Counted from the stretch's first letter, positions 7,604-16,273 are shown. The stretch: DNA of 16,818 bases from an uncultured Oxalobacteraceae bacterium (GCA_946478765.1 CAMLDH010000046.1:1-16818), one strand, 5' to 3'. A program made the numbers and translations. Notes: generated from the sequence alone by a model not told the origin.

Positions 7604-8218
7604 TTACCTCGTCGCCTTGATCAGGGTGCCCATCTCCTGCAGATAGGCGATAAGTGCGTCTTGCTCGGTTTTGCCAGCCAGGGCCTGCGGCGCCTGTGCG
7701 ATGTCATCGTCGGTATAGGGATCCCCGAGGCGCTTCAACGCGCGCATGCCGGCCACCACCGCATTCGGGTTGATCTTGGCGGTAGCCAGCCACGGGTAGC
7801 CGGGCATGTTCGATTCGGGCACCAGGTCGCGCGGATTGTTCAGGTGAGCGCGGTGCCACTCGTCGCTGTAACGTCCTCCTACCCGCGCCAGATCGGGGCC
7901 GGTGCGCTTGGAACCCCACTGGAACGGGCGGTCGTACACGAACTCGCCGGCGACCGAATAATGGCCGTAGCGCTCGGTCTCGGCGCGGAACGGGCGGATC
8001 ATTTGCGAGTGGCAGTTGTAGCAGCCCTCGCGCACGTAGACATCGCGCCCGGCCAGCCGCAGCGCCGAATACGGCTGCAAACCGGCGATAGGTTCCGTGG
8101 TGGATTTTTGAAAAAACAAGGGCACGATTTCGGCGAGGCCGCCGATGCTAACCACTGCGACTACCAGCACGATCAGCAGCCAGGGATTCTTTTCTATCCA
8201 TTCATGTGAAAATTTCAT
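7604..8218 (-). CDS. ccoO: cbb3-type cytochrome c oxidase subunit II (monoheme cytochrome c)
   Basis: A 204-aa monoheme cytochrome c subunit anchored by one N-terminal helix (about 12-36). The heme motif CYNCH is at 66-70 and the likely axial methionine is M138 in [10 protein letters not shown]. Conserved flanks such as [11 protein letters not shown] and [17 protein letters not shown] are present. CcoO relays electrons from CcoP to the heme b of CcoN. The ATG is 10 nt after the ccoN stop, and the sequence TGAGGAG supplies both the ccoN TGA and the ribosome binding site. Confidence 0.97.
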   Translation of the reverse strand: MKFSHEWIEKNPWLLIVLVVAVVSIGGLAEIVPLFFQKSTTEPIAGLQPYSALRLAGRDVYVREGCYNCHSQMIRPFRAETERYGHYSVAGEFVYDRPFQWGSKRTGPDLARVGGRYSDEWHRAHLNNPRDLVPESNMPGYPWLATAKINPNAVVAGMRALKRLGDPYTDDDIAQAPQALAGKTEQDALIAYLQEMGTLIKATR

Positions 8219-8228
8219 TTGATACTCC

Positions 8229-9656
8229 TCAAGCGTGAATCGGGCCGACAGCAGGGATACGCGCCGCCACTTGCTTGCTATCTCTAGTGGTCATGAACAC
8301 GTTCCACGCCATCAGCAGCATGCCGCCCAGGTACAGCAGTCCGCCGCCGAAGCGAATCACGTAGTACGGATAGGTGGCCTTGACCGACTCGACGAAGGTA
8401 TAGGTCAGCGTGCCGTCGGCATTGACCGCACGCCACATCAGCCCCTGCATCACACCGGCGATCCACATCGCGGCGATGTACAACACGATGCCGATGGTCG
8501 CCACCCAGAAATGCAACTCGATCAGGTTGCTGCTCCACATGGCCTTTTTGCCGAACAGGCGCGGTATCAGGTAATAGATCGAACCCATCGTGATGAACCC
8601 GACCCAGCCGAGCGCGCCGGCATGCACATGGCCGATGGTCCAGTCGGTATAGTGCGACAGCGCATTGACCGTCTTGATCGACATCATCGGACCTTCGAAG
8701 GTCGCCATGCCGTAGAAGGAAAGCGAAACGATCAGGAACTTGAGAATCGGGTCGGAGCGCAGCTTGTGCCAGGCGCCGGACAGCGTCATGATGCCGTTGA
8801 TCATGCCACCCCACGATGGCGCCAGAAGGATCAGCGAAAACACCATGCCGATCGACTGGGTCCAGTCCGGCAACGCCGTGTAATGCAGGTGATGCGGGCC
8901 GGCCCACATGTAGGTGAAGATCAACGCCCAAAAGTGCACGATCGACAACCGATACGAGTAGACCGGACGCTCCGCCTGCTTGGGAATGAAGTAATACATC
9001 ATGCCCAGGAAGCCCGCGGTCAGGAAAAAACCGACCGCATTGTGGCCGTACCACCACTGGATCATCGCATCCTGTACGCCGCTGTACGCCGAGTAGGATT
9101 TCGTGGCGGACACCGGCATCGCTGCGCTATTAACGATATGCAGCAATGCGACCGTCAGGATGAATGCGCCGAAGAACCAGTTGGCCACATAGATATGCGG
9201 CACTTTCCGTTTCAGCAGCGTGCCGAAGAACACCACCGCATACGACACCCACACCAGCGCAATCAGGATGTCGATCGGCCATTCCAGTTCCGCATATTCC
9301 TTGCCGGATGTGAAGCCAAGCGGCAACGTGACCGCAGCCGCGACGATGACCAATTGCCACCCCCAGAATGTGAATGCCGCCAACTGGTCGGAAAACAAGC
9401 GAACCTGGGAGGTGCGCTGCACCACATAGTAGGAGGTGGCGAACAGCGCACAGCCGCCGAAGGCGAAGATCACTGCATTGGTATGCAAAGGGCGCAGCCG
9501 GCCGTAAGTCAGCCATGCCACATCGAAATTAAGCGCCGGCCACGCCAGTTGGGCGGCAATGACCACCCCAACCAGCATGCCGACCACCCCCCACACTACG
9601 GCCGCAATCGCGAACTGCCTGACGACCTTGTAGTTATAGTTAAGTGCTGTATTCAC
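8229..9656 (-). CDS. ccoN: cbb3-type cytochrome c oxidase subunit I (catalytic)
   Basis: The 475-aa catalytic, proton-pumping heme-copper oxidase subunit with about 12 helices. Expected ligands are present: H58 (RPLHTNAV) and H345 for low-spin heme b, H343 for heme b3, CuB ligands H205 ([10 protein letters not shown]) and H255/H256 (GPHHLHY), and Y249, placed like the Tyr cross-linked to the CuB histidine in cbb3 enzymes. I choose the GTG start at 9656: AGGAGAGG lies 2 nt before it, the product [15 protein letters not shown] has the usual CcoN beginning, and length is normal. An upstream ATG at 9677 (MSHTGEV) lacks a ribosome site and would lie only 6 nt from the predicted transcription start. 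The FNR-box promoter at 9690-9731 should drive this gene under low oxygen. Confidence 0.96.
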   Translation of the reverse strand: MNTALNYNYKVVRQFAIAAVVWGVVGMLVGVVIAAQLAWPALNFDVAWLTYGRLRPLHTNAVIFAFGGCALFATSYYVVQRTSQVRLFSDQLAAFTFWGWQLVIVAAAVTLPLGFTSGKEYAELEWPIDILIALVWVSYAVVFFGTLLKRKVPHIYVANWFFGAFILTVALLHIVNSAAMPVSATKSYSAYSGVQDAMIQWWYGHNAVGFFLTAGFLGMMYYFIPKQAERPVYSYRLSIVHFWALIFTYMWAGPHHLHYTALPDWTQSIGMVFSLILLAPSWGGMINGIMTLSGAWHKLRSDPILKFLIVSLSFYGMATFEGPMMSIKTVNALSHYTDWTIGHVHAGALGWVGFITMGSIYYLIPRLFGKKAMWSSNLIELHFWVATIGIVLYIAAMWIAGVMQGLMWRAVNADGTLTYTFVESVKATYPYYVIRFGGGLLYLGGMLLMAWNVFMTTRDSKQVAARIPAVGPIHA

Positions 9657-9658
9657 GA

Positions 9659-9666
9659 CCTCTCCT
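9659..9666 (-). promoter_or_regulatory. Ribosome binding site fixing the ccoN GTG start
   Basis: On the minus strand AGGAGAGG is followed by TC and then GTG (9656). It is the only strong Shine-Dalgarno motif near the beginning of ccoN, and it lies downstream of the alternative ATG at 9677. It therefore supports the GTG. Confidence 0.75.
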
Positions 9667-9689
9667 GTGTGCGACATTGATGTACATGC

Positions 9690-9731
9690 AGGATAGGTTT
9701 CGCGATGTTGAAAATCATTGACCTGGATCAA
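9690..9731 (-). promoter_or_regulatory. FNR/ANR/FixK-type class II promoter of ccoNOQP
   Basis: The sequence TTGACCTGGATCAA at 9718-9731 fits the anaerobox TTGAY-N4-RTCAA. On the minus strand, if the box is centred at -41.5, the -10 hexamer should occupy 9690-9695; the bases there read TATCCT. The predicted transcription start is about 9683, giving a 27-nt leader to the GTG. The 128-bp gap to ccoS (9657-9784) holds no gene that I can support. Confidence 0.82.
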
Positions 9732-9784
9732 AATGGCCCGGATTGCGAGAAAGACGGCGATCAATCAACCGAATATCGGCATGA

Positions 9785-9946
9785 CTACTCCTTTTCAAGC
9801 GAAGGCGTGTCGTCGTCCCGCAATACGCGCAATCCGGGGCCGATCATGTCGTCGAATTGCCCGCTGTCGGACATCCGGAAGAAGACCCAGATCGCCAGGA
9901 ATACAATGGCGACGCTGAGCGGGATAAGCAGATAGAGCGCTTCCAT
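9785..9946 (-). CDS. ccoS: CcoS, cbb3 oxidase maturation protein
   Basis: A 53-aa membrane protein read directly from the minus strand. It has a helix at about 4-23 (LYLLIPLSVAIVFLAIWVFF), then the family signature RMSDSGQFDDM and a charged tail. CcoS is needed for cofactor insertion into cbb3 oxidase; in Rhodobacter capsulatus its loss gives enzyme lacking heme b and copper. The ATG lies 15 nt after the ccoI stop with GGAG 9 nt upstream. Size, motif and partner gene agree with the family. Confidence 0.93.
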   Translation of the reverse strand: MEALYLLIPLSVAIVFLAIWVFFRMSDSGQFDDMIGPGLRVLRDDDTPSLEKE

Positions 9947-9961
9947 GGCATCTGGCTCCGG

Positions 9962-12496
9962 TTATGGCGGGTTGGCGAGTGTGTGAGGACGATTGGTGCG
10001 CATGCGACGCAGGCGCAACGCGTTGACCACCACCAGCGCGGAACTGACCGACATGCCGACACCGGACAGCCAGGGATTGAGCCAGCCCAGCGCGGCGGCC
10101 GGAATGGCAATCAGGTTGTAGAGCGTTGCCCATGCCAGGTTTTGCCGGATGACCGACATGCTCCTGGACGCCATCAACGCCGCTTCCCGCAGCGAGTCCA
10201 GACGGCCGGACAGCAGCACGGCATCGGCATGGGTCTGCGCCAGCGTGGCGCCCGAACCCATCGCGAACGATACGTCGGCGGCACGCAGCACCGCAGCGTC
10301 GTTGATGCCGTCGCCGATCATCGCGACCACCGCGCCGCTGCGCTGCAGATCCTGCACGAACTGAACTTTGCGTTCAGGCAGACAGCCGCCGTAAGCGGCG
10401 TCGATGCCAAGGCTGCTTGCCACGCGCTGCGCCACCGCGAGCTGGTCGCCGCTGAGCAGGATGACTGTTTTCCCTGCAGCACGAAAATAGGCAATCACCG
10501 CTCGCGCATCTTCACGCACCGCATCGGCAATATCGAACCGGGCCAGCCATCTGCCGCCGGCGCCGAGATAGACCGAGGTGCAGTCATCGGCGCCATGCTC
10601 GGGGCAAGCGCTGCCGCTCAACTCTTCGACAAAGGAAGCACAGCCGAGCCGGTAACGCACGCCGTCCACTTCGCCTTCCAAGCCTTGTCCGGCGGTATGG
10701 CGGATGTCGCACCCTGGCATATCGCCCGGCTCCGACCACTGCCGCGCTGCTTCCACCAGTGCCGCGCCCAGCGGATGGGCGTTTGATGCTTCCAATGCGG
10801 CCGCCACACGCAACAACCGACCTTCCCGTTCAGCGGCAAATGCCTTGACCCGTTGCACCTTTGGTTTGCCGATGGTGAGCGTGCCGGTCTTGTCGAACAC
10901 GACATGGGTCGCGCGATGCAAGGTTTCCAGCACATGCGAGCGCACGATCAGCACGCCACGCCTCACCAGCAAGTCGGTCGCCGCCGCCAGTGCGGTCGGC
11001 GTCGCCAGCGACAGTGCGCATGGACAGGACACCACCAGCACGGCAACCGCGATCGGCCATGCGCGCTGTGGATCCGCCATTTGCCAATAGACAAAAACCG
11101 CGAGCGCGAACAGCAACAGAGACGCCACGAACCAGGCGGCCAGCTTGTCTGCCCACAACGCAATTTGCGGCTTGGCTTGCCCGGCCCGTTCGATCAGCTT
11201 TACCAGTGCAGATAATGTGCTGTCCGCAACCGGCCGGATCACCTGCAGCAATACCGGTTGCGACGCATTGATTGCGCCACCCGGCAGTGTATCGCCAGCC
11301 GCTTTGTTCAGCGGACGACTCTCGCCCGTCAGCAGCGACACGTCGATCGCGGTAGCGCCTTCGATCAGCATGCCGTCTGCCGGGATTGCCTCACCCGGCT
11401 TGACCAGCACCACGTCACCCGCACACAAGCTCCCGGCAGCCACCGTTTCGACGTGCCGGCCGGCCGGATAATCCGGCATGCGCGCCGCCGAGGAGGGCAA
11501 TGCATGGCTCAGGCGATGCAGCGCCGACGCGGCTTTGCGGCGAGCAGCCAGCTCCAGGTAACGGCTGCACAGCAGCAGGAAGATAAACATGGTGACCGAG
11601 TCGAAGTAGACCTCCCCTTGGCCGCGCCAAGTCGCCACCGCACTGCCGGCAAAGGCCGCCGCAATGCCGAGCGCAACCGGCACATCCATGCCGAGCGCAC
11701 GCTGCCTGAGGCTGGCCCAGGCGCCCTGAAAGAACGGTTGTGCCGAATAACAAAGCGCAGGCAGCGTGAGCAGCAGGCTGGCCCAGCGCATCAAAGCATC
11801 CATGTCGGCCTCGATGGCGCCGTCTTCCGCCAGGTAAGCAGGCACCGCGTACATCATGACCTGCATCATTGACAGTGCCGCGACAAACAACTGGCGGAAC
11901 AAGGTCTTGCCGGCGCGCTGCAACTGTCCTTCCTGCCTGGCTGCATCGAAAGGATAGGCGGCGTACCCCACTTCTCGCACCGCCAGCAAGATGTCGCTCA
12001 ACCTGCAATTGACCTTGTTCCAGCGCACATGCAGACGCCCGGTGCCGATATTCATGTTGCAGGCCTCGACTCCGGCCAGGCGTGCCACGCGCCGCTCGAT
12101 CAGCCAGACGCATGCTGCGCACCGTATGCCCTCGACCGAAAGTGTCGCCTCATTGAAAATGGCATCCGCATCCGTGCCGCCGGCAAACTGGCGCAGTGCA
12201 TCGGGTTCGTCGTAGAGACGAAGTGCCGGAGGTAGCGCGGCACGATCCGATTCGGTTGAGGTGGCAGGCAGCGCGGTACGTGTCAGGTAATAGTCCGACA
12301 AGCCGCTGTCGACAATCGTCTGCGCCACAGCCTGGCAACCAGGACAGCACGTTTCTTGCCTCACATTGGCTATCGTTACCGGCCATGCCTGCCCGCGCGG
12401 CAACGGCAGGCCGCAATGGAAACAGCCGGCCGCGCCGGATATCGAAGGCGGTACCGCTTCTCCGATCGGGTTGACGTCAAGAAGAGCTGCGGTCAT
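9962..12496 (-). CDS. ccoI: CcoI/FixI copper-exporting P1B-type ATPase for cbb3 maturation
   Basis: An 844-aa heavy-metal P-type ATPase that moves Cu+ across the inner membrane for the CuB site of CcoN. In order: an N-terminal cysteine cluster (C25-x2-C28, C50-C51-x2-C54) typical of this subgroup; an HMA domain with CAAC at 126-129; eight helices; actuator TGES at 390-393; the CPC transport motif at 491-493; phosphorylated D535 in DKTGTLT; H574-P575 in the nucleotide domain; and GDGIND at 728-733. All catalytic motifs are intact. The ATG at 12496 overlaps the upstream gene's stop by 4 bp (ATGA); an in-frame start farther upstream (12610) is buried in that gene. ccoI and ccoS lie ahead of ccoN here rather than after ccoGH. 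Confidence 0.96.
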   Translation of the reverse strand: MTAALLDVNPIGEAVPPSISGAAGCFHCGLPLPRGQAWPVTIANVRQETCCPGCQAVAQTIVDSGLSDYYLTRTALPATSTESDRAALPPALRLYDEPDALRQFAGGTDADAIFNEATLSVEGIRCAACVWLIERRVARLAGVEACNMNIGTGRLHVRWNKVNCRLSDILLAVREVGYAAYPFDAARQEGQLQRAGKTLFRQLFVAALSMMQVMMYAVPAYLAEDGAIEADMDALMRWASLLLTLPALCYSAQPFFQGAWASLRQRALGMDVPVALGIAAAFAGSAVATWRGQGEVYFDSVTMFIFLLLCSRYLELAARRKAASALHRLSHALPSSAARMPDYPAGRHVETVAAGSLCAGDVVLVKPGEAIPADGMLIEGATAIDVSLLTGESRPLNKAAGDTLPGGAINASQPVLLQVIRPVADSTLSALVKLIERAGQAKPQIALWADKLAAWFVASLLLFALAVFVYWQMADPQRAWPIAVAVLVVSCPCALSLATPTALAAATDLLVRRGVLIVRSHVLETLHRATHVVFDKTGTLTIGKPKVQRVKAFAAEREGRLLRVAAALEASNAHPLGAALVEAARQWSEPGDMPGCDIRHTAGQGLEGEVDGVRYRLGCASFVEELSGSACPEHGADDCTSVYLGAGGRWLARFDIADAVREDARAVIAYFRAAGKTVILLSGDQLAVAQRVASSLGIDAAYGGCLPERKVQFVQDLQRSGAVVAMIGDGINDAAVLRAADVSFAMGSGATLAQTHADAVLLSGRLDSLREAALMASRSMSVIRQNLAWATLYNLIAIPAAALGWLNPWLSGVGMSVSSALVVVNALRLRRMRTNRPHTLANPP

Positions 12497-13275
12497 TCGT
12501 GCCCCACCGCCGCCGGCGTCAGGCAAAACGCATCGAGCCAGCCTCGCGCCAGGCCATCGCCGGCGCGAATCAGCCCGAGCACGCCAAATGCCAGTACGAT
12601 CAACCCGCACGTCACCCTTACGCCACGCGCTTTAACCCATGACCTCAGGCGTGCACCCGCCATGCCGATAGCGAGCAGCGCCGGCAGCGTACCGAGGCCG
12701 AATGCCAACATCACAGCCGCGCCGGACCAGGGCGAGCCGGTCAGCATCGCCGCCAGCAAGACGCTATACACCATCCCGCACGGCACCCATCCCCATAGCG
12801 CGCCGAGCGCCAGCGCCTTGGGCATCGTATCCATCGGCAATAATGGCCGCATCAACGGTTGCACACGGCGCCAGACCACGCTTCCGGCCTGCTCCAGTCG
12901 GGCGAGTCCAGACCACGCGCCCATCAGATATAAACCGAGCGCGACCAGCATCAGATTGGCCAGCCAGTAGCCGACAATCTGCAATCGCGCCACATCGGAC
13001 AAGGCGCGTGCCCCACCAGCCATTGCGCCTGCGATCGCCCCCGCCCCCATGTAGCTGGCGAGTCGGCCGGCGTTATAGGCAATTACCCGCAATGCTTGGT
13101 CCAGCGCCGGATTTGGCGCGGATACCGTTGCGGCAACGACGACCGCAACAGGGAATCTGCGCCGGGATTGATTGGCAAGAGACAAGGCACCGACGATTCC
13201 GCCGCACATACCGACGCAATGGACCGCGCCCAGCAGGCCAATCATGAAAAACGGCAGAAGGTTCAAGCCGGCCAT
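12493..13275 (-). CDS. DsbD_2 / sulfite exporter TauE-SafE-like membrane protein
   Basis: A 260-aa polytopic membrane protein with about six helices, of the UreH/DsbD_2 type often encoded beside ccoIS. Cys pairs in membrane motifs are the telling feature: AVHCVGMCGG near the N-terminus (C20, C24) and WGWVPCGMVYS (C166). Relatives belong to the CcdA/DsbD superfamily and are linked to thiol redox or metal handling during cytochrome oxidase maturation. The sulfite exporter label is a database habit and is not supported by context. The ATG is 12 nt after the hemN stop and lacks a clear ribosome site, so translation may depend on hemN. The stop overlaps the ccoI start. Confidence 0.82.
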   Translation of the reverse strand: MAGLNLLPFFMIGLLGAVHCVGMCGGIVGALSLANQSRRRFPVAVVVAATVSAPNPALDQALRVIAYNAGRLASYMGAGAIAGAMAGGARALSDVARLQIVGYWLANLMLVALGLYLMGAWSGLARLEQAGSVVWRRVQPLMRPLLPMDTMPKALALGALWGWVPCGMVYSVLLAAMLTGSPWSGAAVMLAFGLGTLPALLAIGMAGARLRSWVKARGVRVTCGLIVLAFGVLGLIRAGDGLARGWLDAFCLTPAAVGHE

Positions 13276-13287
13276 GGGATTGTTTGT

Positions 13288-14724
13288 CTAAATGGTCCGT
13301 GAATAACGCAACGGATGGGCAGTGTCCGCTGGCGCTGTTTGCGGCGTACCGCTCAGATAGCGGTCAAACACCATGCAGATATTGCGGATCAAGAGCCGCC
13401 CCTTGAGCGTTACCGTGATCCATTCGCTATCGATCGTCAGCAAGCCGTCGACCTCCATCTCGCGCAGCCTGTCCAGTTCGATTGCGAAATGACTCTGGAA
13501 GGTAATCGGGTAAGCCAATTCGATCGATGTCATCGACAGCTCGAAATTACACATCAGCATTTGAATGATGCTGCGTCGCAGCAGGTCATCCATGTTCAAC
13601 TTGAGGCCGCGCTTGATCGGCAGTTCGTTACGGTCGATGCCGTCGTAGTACTCGTCCAGTGTCTTGGCGTTCTGGCAGTAGGTCGCACCGACCGCGCTGA
13701 TCGCCGACACGCCGCAGGACACCATGTCCGCTTCGGCATGCGTCGAATAGCCCTGGAAGTTGCGGTGCAGCCGGCCCTGGCGCTGGGCTACGGCAAGTTC
13801 GTCATCCGGCTTGGCGAAATGATCCATGCCGATATAGACATAACCGGCTTCGGTCAGGCGTTTGATGCAGAGGAACAGCATGTCCAGCTTGGCTTCACTG
13901 CCGGGTAATTCGGCTTCAGCGATACGGCGCTGCGGCTTGAACAGGTGCGGCAGATGCGCATAGTTGTAGATCGCGATCCGGTCGGGATCGGCCGCAATCA
14001 CCTTGGTCAGCGTCTGCGCCATGCTCATCACATTTTGCCTGGGCAGGCCGTAGATCAGATCGATGCTGACCGACCTGAAGCATGCCTCGCGCGCCGCATC
14101 GATTACCGCGAGCGTCTGATGCTCGGGTTGAATCCGGTTGACTGCCTTTTGCACTTCCTGATCGAAGTCCTGCACGCCGAGACTGATGCGGTTGAATCCT
14201 TGCCTGCGCAAGGTATGCACACGCTCGCCTGACACGGTGCGCGGATCGACCTCGATCGAATATTCGCCGATGGCGTCGGGCGCGAACTGGAACCATTGAC
14301 GCAGGTGCGCCAGCAAATCGTCCATTTGCGGATCAGACAGGTATGTCGGAGTACCGCCGCCGAAATGCAGTTGCTCGACCTGGTTGAGACCGGCGAACAA
14401 TCTGCCTTGCATCTCGATCTCGCGTTTCAGGTAGCCGAGGTAGGTGGCTGCCTTGCTGCGATCTTTTGTCACCACCTTGTTGCAAGCGCAGTAATAGCAA
14501 ATCGTGTCGCAGAACGGGATATGCAGGTAGAGCGACAGCGGCGGCCTTGCATTGCGCGTCTTCAGACTTGCCACCGTTTGCAGGTAATCGGCATAATCGA
14601 ACGCCTCGGAGAATCGATCCGCAGTCGGATACGAGGTATACCGCGGGCCGGAGCGATCGAGTTTGCGAATCAGCGCCGCATCGAATTCCACGGATTGCGC
14701 TGCCGGTGTTGTTGAAGCCGCCAT
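13288..14724 (-). CDS. hemN: Oxygen-independent coproporphyrinogen III oxidase (radical SAM)
   Basis: A 478-aa cytosolic radical SAM enzyme that converts coproporphyrinogen III to protoporphyrinogen IX without oxygen, supplying heme under low oxygen. Signatures are RYTSYPTA (28-35), the iron-sulfur motif HIPFCDTICYYCAC (C72, C76, C79, plus C81) and the SAM-binding GGGTPT (122-127); the C-terminal HemN domain follows. I chose the ATG at 14724 because AGGAG lies 7 nt upstream (plus-strand ctcct 14732-14736). In-frame starts at 14748 and at a TTG at 14823 lack this, and the latter overlaps the FNR box. Length matches the family. Confidence 0.96.
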   Translation of the reverse strand: MAASTTPAAQSVEFDAALIRKLDRSGPRYTSYPTADRFSEAFDYADYLQTVASLKTRNARPPLSLYLHIPFCDTICYYCACNKVVTKDRSKAATYLGYLKREIEMQGRLFAGLNQVEQLHFGGGTPTYLSDPQMDDLLAHLRQWFQFAPDAIGEYSIEVDPRTVSGERVHTLRRQGFNRISLGVQDFDQEVQKAVNRIQPEHQTLAVIDAAREACFRSVSIDLIYGLPRQNVMSMAQTLTKVIAADPDRIAIYNYAHLPHLFKPQRRIAEAELPGSEAKLDMLFLCIKRLTEAGYVYIGMDHFAKPDDELAVAQRQGRLHRNFQGYSTHAEADMVSCGVSAISAVGATYCQNAKTLDEYYDGIDRNELPIKRGLKLNMDDLLRRSIIQMLMCNFELSMTSIELAYPITFQSHFAIELDRLREMEVDGLLTIDSEWITVTLKGRLLIRNICMVFDRYLSGTPQTAPADTAHPLRYSRTI

Positions 14725-14781
14725 GTTTTCACTCCTGCTTGCTGTCATGCCGAGGATTCGGATGTAACGCAAGCCGAGTGA

Positions 14782-14823
14782 AGTGTACGAATCGGAGACG
14801 GCAATTTCATTGATCCAAGTCAA
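14782..14823 (-). promoter_or_regulatory. FNR/ANR-type class II promoter of hemN
   Basis: TTGATCCAAGTCAA at 14810-14823 fits TTGAY-N4-RTCAA. For a box centred at -41.5 on the minus strand the -10 should be at 14782-14787, where the minus strand reads TACACT. The predicted start is about 14775, with a leader of about 50 nt before the ATG. hemN control by FNR-type regulators is known in many bacteria. Confidence 0.8.
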
Positions 14824-14895
14824 AAACGGCCGAGCCGGTAGGGTACGCTGCGCGCACCAATCGGATTCATCCTAAAAATCAGGTGTTTTAAAAAA

Positions 14896-14909
14896 TTGAT
14901 TCAGGTCAA
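14896..14909. promoter_or_regulatory. Second FNR/ANR-type box in the divergent region
   Basis: TTGATTCAGGTCAA matches TTGAY-N4-RTCAA. It could serve the plus-strand diguanylate cyclase, or hemN from about -127. For the cyclase, two readings exist: a class II site with a poor -10 (GAGAAT at 14930-14935, 2 bp off the ideal place), or a repressor site overlapping the -35 of a weak promoter (TTGATT at 14896, 17 bp, AACAAT at 14919-14924). Confidence 0.65.
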
Positions 14910-14915
14910 ACATAT

Positions 14916-14931
14916 TCAAACAATCGTTTGA
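14916..14931. promoter_or_regulatory. Dyad TCAAAC-N4-GTTTGA in front of the diguanylate cyclase
   Basis: Perfect 6-bp arms around AATC, 6 bp past the second FNR box. The arms are everted relative to an FNR box (TCAA outside left, TTGA outside right). It overlaps both possible -10 elements, so it could be an operator. A chance dyad in AT-rich DNA is also possible. Confidence 0.4.
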
Positions 14932-15059
14932 GAATCACGATTGCTTCTGGACGCATCCAATATCAGACCTTACGCTGAAAGCATGTTGTTCAATGCAAAA
15001 GCTTCACCGTTCCGGTATTGATCGTTCGTTAAAAGCGCCATCCTCAATAGGAACATGCC

Positions 15060-16247
15060 ATGCTGAGCACGAACCCGATTCCAATTGATGGCCCTCCCCC
15101 GCCGGGCAATGCGATGAGCTTGGCCATGGAGTTTGCATCGTTAAAAATCATGCCCGATTCGGTAGAACGCGAATTGGTCGATCAGCATGATTCGGAAATC
15201 CAGCAACTGCTTCCCATGCTGGGGCCATTAGCCGGCCTCGGCGTCATCTTGTTCAGCATATGGGATTATTTTATTGACCCGGCAAACGCGTTGACCACAA
15301 CCGTGGTGCGCGTCCTATTCGTTCTCATCGGATCGGCAGCCTACTTCCCTACGCGCTTGCCGTGGACGCCGGCGCAGCGTTGCGGCTATATTTATTGCAC
15401 GCATGCCTGCGCAATCATTATTTGTGAATTCCTGTTGAACGACGGTTTCCTGTATGGACTGACCGGCATTGCCGCCTGCGTGTTCACGGTGTCGGTGGTA
15501 ACGCTCCGAATCAAAACCTTTCTGCTGATCTTGAGCGTTCCATCGCTTTTATTCGTTGCATTAAGCGCCGCCGGCATGCCCTTGCTTGGCTTTATCAACA
15601 GCCTGATGCTTTACTTTTTTTCCGTCAGTCTGGCGTGCATATTGATGCTGGTCATACGCTCTTTTCGCAAAAAAGCGTTCCTGTTTGAGCAGGAGCTGCT
15701 CCATACATCCCGGCATGACAGTCTGACGGGAGCGTACAACCGCGGCTATCTGACCGAACTGGCAGAGCGCGAGCTTGCATTGGCCAAGCGCCATGGGCGA
15801 GCTCTTGCGATCCTGATGTTGGACATCGATCATTTCAAACTCGTGAATGACACGTACGGTCACGACGTCGGAGACCAGGTGATTAAATTACTTGTCAGTA
15901 CCTGCACTGAAAATCTGCGTGCGATCGACCATTTTGGCAGGATAGGCGGAGAGGAGTTTGTTTGCGTGTTGCCTGAAACCGGAGAAGCCGACGCGCTGCT
16001 GTGCGCCGAGCGCCTGCGCGGCAATATTGAAGCCTTGCGCATCGAGGTACCGCAAGGACAGTTTCAATTCACCGTGAGCATAGGCGTTGTCACATTCAAT
16101 CCGGATCACGCCGGCTGGTCTGCGTTATTGAAGGATGCCGACGCTGCGCTGTACCGTGCAAAGCGGGAAGGAAGAAACCGGGTTGTGCTGGCCGCATCGA
16201 AGACAACATCGAAGAACGTCGCCAACTGCCAAACCGCGACGGCATGA
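15060..16247 (+). CDS. Membrane-bound diguanylate cyclase (six-helix sensor + GGDEF)
   Basis: A 395-aa protein predicted to make cyclic di-GMP from two GTP. After a Pro-rich cytoplasmic N-terminus (about 1-45), about six membrane helices (50-71, 82-97, 108-126, 130-148, 152-171, 176-199) form a sensor domain I cannot assign to a named family. The GGDEF domain covers about 215-378: metal-binding D255 in MLDIDHFK, active-site GGEEF at 296-300, and an intact inhibitory I-site RAID at 287-290, five residues before it. Cyclase activity with product feedback is therefore likely. The ATG has AGGA 7 nt upstream. It diverges from hemN across a region with FNR boxes, so oxygen-dependent expression is plausible. 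Confidence 0.9.
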   Translation: MLSTNPIPIDGPPPPGNAMSLAMEFASLKIMPDSVERELVDQHDSEIQQLLPMLGPLAGLGVILFSIWDYFIDPANALTTTVVRVLFVLIGSAAYFPTRLPWTPAQRCGYIYCTHACAIIICEFLLNDGFLYGLTGIAACVFTVSVVTLRIKTFLLILSVPSLLFVALSAAGMPLLGFINSLMLYFFSVSLACILMLVIRSFRKKAFLFEQELLHTSRHDSLTGAYNRGYLTELAERELALAKRHGRALAILMLDIDHFKLVNDTYGHDVGDQVIKLLVSTCTENLRAIDHFGRIGGEEFVCVLPETGEADALLCAERLRGNIEALRIEVPQGQFQFTVSIGVVTFNPDHAGWSALLKDADAALYRAKREGRNRVVLAASKTTSKNVANCQTATA

Positions 16248-16273
16248 CCAAGAAGAGCGGCAAAGGCCCCCAT

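Larger units (their letters stand above)
14725..15059. other. 335-bp divergent intergenic region (hemN / diguanylate cyclase)
   Basis: No gene that I can support. It holds two FNR-type boxes (14810-14823 and 14896-14909), a short dyad (14916-14931) and the leaders of both flanking genes. The part from about 14935 to 15045 is AT-richer than the genes and shows no further clear motif. AGGA at 15049-15052 is the ribosome site of the plus-strand gene. Confidence 0.8.

Noticed and set aside
8235..9680. Long plus-strand open frame (481 codons) opposite ccoN
   Set aside because: It is rich in His, Arg, Gln and Asp with no family match and lies antisense to a clearly identified ccoN; this is typical of the antisense strand of a GC-rich gene.
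9657..9764. Upstream extension of ccoN to ATG 9677 or TTG 9764
   Set aside because: The FNR box and predicted -10 lie inside the longest version. ATG 9677 has no ribosome site, while GTG 9656 has a strong one.
16248..16273. Bidirectional terminator between the convergent cyclase and flavoprotein genes
   Set aside because: Only short GCCC/GGGC complementarity is visible in and around the 26-bp gap, with no U-tract.
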